A program made the translations under genes and the position numbers. Below, piece by piece: positions 61,076 to 64,000 of a DNA stretch of 64,000 nt (within the stretch, counting starts at the first letter, position 1; each line of letters opens with the position of its first letter). The notes under the pieces are model-generated. The model was given only the letters and a program-made list of their open reading frames with translations, ran no database searches and was not told the DNA's origin. Source of the stretch: an uncultured Clostridia bacterium (lineage in GTDB: Bacteria > Bacillota > Clostridia > TANB77 > CAG-465). Location: NCBI GenBank assembly GCA_944388585.1, contig CALXJI010000001.1, positions 300,585 to 364,584 of the forward strand, read 5' to 3'.

Positions 61076-64000
61076 TTAATTTCTTTTTATTTTCAATAAC
61101 TTATATTTTTTATTTAGTATAATAGAAACTACTATTATTCCTATTCCTACTACTCCTAATATTATTGCGTAATTTATACTTCCTGTTTCTGGTAATTCTA
61201 ATTTTAATTCATTTTCTGCTACAAGTTTTATATCTCTTTTTTCTCCTGTTATTTCTACTTCTATGCTTTTTTCAAGTAATTCATATCCACTTGGTGCCTT
61301 TGTTTCTGTTACTCTATATTTTCCTACTTCTAGTCCCTTAAATAAAACTTTTCCATCTTTCCCTGTTGTTAACTCTACTGCTTCTAATGTATTATCTATA
61401 TTTCCACTTTCATCTATTCTCTCTACTTTAAATGTTGCTCCCTCTATTAATTTGCTTTTATCTTTAGCATCTACTTTTGTTATCTCTATACTTCCTTCTA
61501 TCTTTACAAATCCTGCATTTACATTTGATACTTTTAACTCTGGTAAATCTATTGAATTTAGTCCTGTTATCTTATCTGTCTCTTTTTCTTCTTCATTAAA
61601 CTTACTATTTATCTCATTATTTGTTCCTACTTGTTTTTCTGTTAATTCATATTTCTCACTTGGTACTACTACTTGTACATAGTATTCTCCCTTTGGTAGA
61701 TTCTCAAATTTATAATATCCATTACTATCTGTTCTTACACTTGTTACTATATCTCCATTTACATCTGTTACTTGTTGTCCTAGTTCATCTGTTAATTTTA
61801 TCTCTACATTACTTAATACTTTCTCTTCTTCGTCTTTTACTCCATTTCTATTACTATCTTCCCATGCTACACCTTCTATACTTCTTTCTACTACCTGACT
61901 TGTTACATTACTTGTAGTTATTTCTTCTGTTTCCTTATATACTTGTGCTGTTGCACTATTTACATATTTATCTAGTCCTTTATTTCCATTTGTCTTTAAG
62001 TATACATCTACTGTTACACTTCCTTGTGCTCCTACTTCTCCTTTTATTACATATGCTGTTGCTTTTTGTTTTATTGTTTCACTATTTACTCTATTCCATC
62101 CTTCTCCTAGATTTTCATCTTTACTTGTTATTCCATTTCTTACACTTTCATCATTTGTATAAAGTATCTCTAAATTTTCATTTGAGATTTTTTCTCCCGC
62201 TTCATTTGTTTGAGTTACAACAAGCCTATCTAATGTATAATCTCCTGTATATTCTGTTCCTCTATTGTCTCCATTATATGGTAATATATCTAACATTTGA
62301 AAGTCTGATATTATCTCGTCTGTATTATTTTTATATGATACTGTAAAATATATTTCTCCATTTTTTTCTATTACTGGTGTTTCTACTGTTTTATATAATC
62401 TATGTGATGATAAATTTACTATTTGTATTGTACTTTCTGATGTTCTCTTAGTCAAAGGAGTATTTCCCACTCTTTCATCTTCTGTGTATACTATAGCGGT
62501 ATTAGTATATTGTGTTCCATTTGGTGAATTTTCATCTATACTTGCCTCAAAATATAGTTTTTCTATTCCTACATCTGTTATACAATTATTAATACTCCAT
62601 ATAAGAGTTGTTGTTCCATCAGAATTATTAGTTATATCAGGATCTCCATAATTCGAACTTCCTGCTACATATTTTAATCCTACTGGCAGGGTATCTTTAA
62701 CTTTTATTGTTATATTCGATATCTGTGATTTATTTTGAGCATCTTGATAAATTCTAGGTTCAATTTTATATCTTACTATATATTCATTTCTTCCTAAATC
62801 ATAATTTATTTTTTCAATACCATTACTATCCACAGGTGTTTGCTCTATACCTTGCTTTGCTCCAATTATTAGTACTGTATTTCCGTAAACATGTCCACCA
62901 CTATGTGTCCCTGAAATTTGAACTCCATTTTCATCATATTCAGTCTTTATATAATTTAAATCACTGGATTTATATACTGGTTTTGGATAAGAGTCATACC
63001 CATTTACAACTAATTGGCTATACTTTGATCTATCTAATTCTTCTGTCCAATATTTATTTGTTTGAGTAAATCCATAAGTCTCACCAATTTTAGCTGTATT
63101 TTTAATTTTCAAATATGTAAATATTTCTCTTGCCTGTGTACTATATGGTAAAACTAAATATCCTTCCTTAGATTCATAATATACTCCTACACATATATAT
63201 CCATCTGGAATATCTTCTAAAGTATTATATATACTTAAATCTTCTATATCTGCTTTATTCATTTCATCTTGTGATATCCAATTTGTTCCATCTTGCTTTG
63301 TTACAAAATATTGGTTAAATTTCATTGTATTATAATTTACTAATTTGTAATAACTTCCATTTACACTTATTGGCTCAAATACATTACCATCAAATTTTAC
63401 AAGCTTATCCACTTCATATACATTTTCTTCATTTGTTCTCCCTATTTCACAGCTTGTATTTACAGTTATTATATCTCCTATAGATGCTGTTGCATCTCCA
63501 TATCTCCATCCAGTAGAAATAAAAGCATTACAATCTTTATTATACATATATGTTATTTGAGAATATGATCCTTTTCTATATCTTACATGAGTTGTTCTTA
63601 ATTTATCGTCACTAGTTTTTTGCTGATTTTGAATTACTTGATTTGAAATAGAAGTTGCTTTAAAATTTGTATCTTCTACTGTTAAATAATAATTACTGCT
63701 ATCTTGTGTAGTTGCATCATTGTCTGGAACAAATAATTGAAAATAATCTGATACAAAACATCCTATATTGTCTGTATATGTTTTTGCATTTGGATTTATA
63801 TATCTATGATTTTCAGCATTTAGTGTAGGATACATACCATTAAATTTATAATTATAAATTCTTACTCTTATAGTCTCATTATCTACTTGAGTCATTTCTA
63901 TATTTCCAGAGTCATATACTCTGTTTCCTTCTCTTTCCATAGTTGCTTCATTACTTTCACTTCCATAAGGAATGTCATAATTAAATTTACTATGTGCAAT
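61076..64000 (-). CDS. LPXTG wall-anchored surface protein, cut at its N-terminus by the window edge
   Basis: At least 974 aa: the frame is open from the window edge at 64000, so the ATG at 63940 is not the start. The visible part aligns with the middle and C-terminal part of the downstream protein (for example SGNIEM and NYKFNGMYPT against SGNIKI and NYKFDGIFPS). It has the same DUF11-like region, the SdrD-B domain (GVAWEDSNRNGVKDEEE), the SpaA domain with TETKAPSGYEL, and the sorting signal LPETG with a membrane helix and basic tail. It is a tandem paralogue, probably also fixed to the wall by sortase. No sortase gene is in the window. Confidence 0.9.
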   Translation of the reverse strand: MAHSKFNYDIPYGSESNEATMEREGNRVYDSGNIEMTQVDNETIRVRIYNYKFNGMYPTLNAENHRYINPNAKTYTDNIGCFVSDYFQLFVPDNDATTQDSSNYYLTVEDTNFKATSISNQVIQNQQKTSDDKLRTTHVRYRKGSYSQITYMYNKDCNAFISTGWRYGDATASIGDIITVNTSCEIGRTNEENVYEVDKLVKFDGNVFEPISVNGSYYKLVNYNTMKFNQYFVTKQDGTNWISQDEMNKADIEDLSIYNTLEDIPDGYICVGVYYESKEGYLVLPYSTQAREIFTYLKIKNTAKIGETYGFTQTNKYWTEELDRSKYSQLVVNGYDSYPKPVYKSSDLNYIKTEYDENGVQISGTHSGGHVYGNTVLIIGAKQGIEQTPVDSNGIEKINYDLGRNEYIVRYKIEPRIYQDAQNKSQISNITIKVKDTLPVGLKYVAGSSNYGDPDITNNSDGTTTLIWSINNCITDVGIEKLYFEASIDENSPNGTQYTNTAIVYTEDERVGNTPLTKRTSESTIQIVNLSSHRLYKTVETPVIEKNGEIYFTVSYKNNTDEIISDFQMLDILPYNGDNRGTEYTGDYTLDRLVVTQTNEAGEKISNENLEILYTNDESVRNGITSKDENLGEGWNRVNSETIKQKATAYVIKGEVGAQGSVTVDVYLKTNGNKGLDKYVNSATAQVYKETEEITTSNVTSQVVERSIEGVAWEDSNRNGVKDEEEKVLSNVEIKLTDELGQQVTDVNGDIVTSVRTDSNGYYKFENLPKGEYYVQVVVPSEKYELTEKQVGTNNEINSKFNEEEKETDKITGLNSIDLPELKVSNVNAGFVKIEGSIEITKVDAKDKSKLIEGATFKVERIDESGNIDNTLEAVELTTGKDGKVLFKGLEVGKYRVTETKAPSGYELLEKSIEVEITGEKRDIKLVAENELKLELPETGSINYAIILGVVGIGIIVVSIILNKKYKLLKIKRN
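61400..61733. repeat. 334-bp block identical to the one at 57467-57800
   Basis: The partner copy, in the upstream surface protein gene. The matching order and orientation show a direct repeat 3933 bp apart; this could promote deletion or gene conversion between the two genes. Confidence 0.85.

Noticed and set aside
57467..61733. Possible CRISPR or tandem repeats in the surface protein region
   Set aside because: There are only two copies of one long coding block; no short regular repeats with spacers exist.
1..64000. tRNA, rRNA or riboswitch genes
   Set aside because: No cloverleaf, rRNA segment or known riboswitch motif was seen in the intergenic regions, although detection by eye is weak.

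Overview
The window is strongly AT-rich DNA from a low-GC Gram-positive bacterium, most likely an anaerobic, spore-forming member of the Clostridia. The evidence is spoVS and ylbJ (endospore genes), RodA/PBP2/MreBCD, LPXTG wall-anchored proteins, an acetate kinase/phosphotransacetylase pair, GGAGG-type ribosome binding sites, and frequent TTG/GTG starts. I cannot name the species. Nearly all genes lie on the minus strand, so transcription runs from right to left.

Layout. 1-9.9 kb: housekeeping genes (MazF-type toxin ndoA without a visible antitoxin, a GerS/LolA-like anchored protein, a beta-CASP metallo-beta-lactamase, PriA, an archaeal-type CMP kinase, RNA polymerase omega, an RNA methyltransferase), the plus-strand ylbJ and a 72-aa protein, then an FTP/PepSY-like protein and FabG. 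10.0-12.0 kb: an unrecognised 605-aa coiled-coil protein with a 43-aa partner behind its own promoter. 12.2-37.1 kb: a large surface-polysaccharide locus. It holds galE, a polysaccharide deacetylase, many glycosyltransferases (several of them fusions), a Wzm/Wzt-type ABC exporter, two DUF2142 membrane proteins, a GT2 plus DUF2304 pair, a small EmrE-like flippase candidate, a Gfo/Idh/MocA oxidoreductase and a phosphomannomutase/phosphoglucomutase. 37.1-46.0 kb: a TIM-barrel protein, the elongasome genes mrdA-mreD-mreC-mreB with DUF4321, then mtaB, ylmH-like and dusB. 46-56 kb: an anchored protein of unknown role, a cytoplasmic Cu/Zn-SOD-like protein, rodA, M18 and M24 peptidases, ackA, pta, a membrane-anchored family 5 solute-binding-like protein and spoVS. 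56-64 kb: a small plus-strand gene, an IS200/IS605-type element with a frameshifted tnpA, and two tandem LPXTG surface proteins, the second cut by the window edge.

How the genes fit together. The polysaccharide locus looks able to build a polymer inside the cell, export it through the ABC transporter, and decorate it outside with polyprenyl-phosphate sugars (GtrB-like GT2s, a flippase and DUF2142 GT-C-like enzymes). No initiating phosphoglycosyltransferase is present, so that step must be encoded elsewhere. The rod-shape and septum-independent wall genes sit beside this locus. The most unusual points are a probable ATT start codon in one glycosyltransferase, two fusion glycosyltransferases whose DXD motifs are degenerate, the unknown coiled-coil pair, and a 334-bp identical block shared by the two surface proteins. 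Promoters and terminators were read by eye. Coordinates of hairpins and of the IS ends are approximate.
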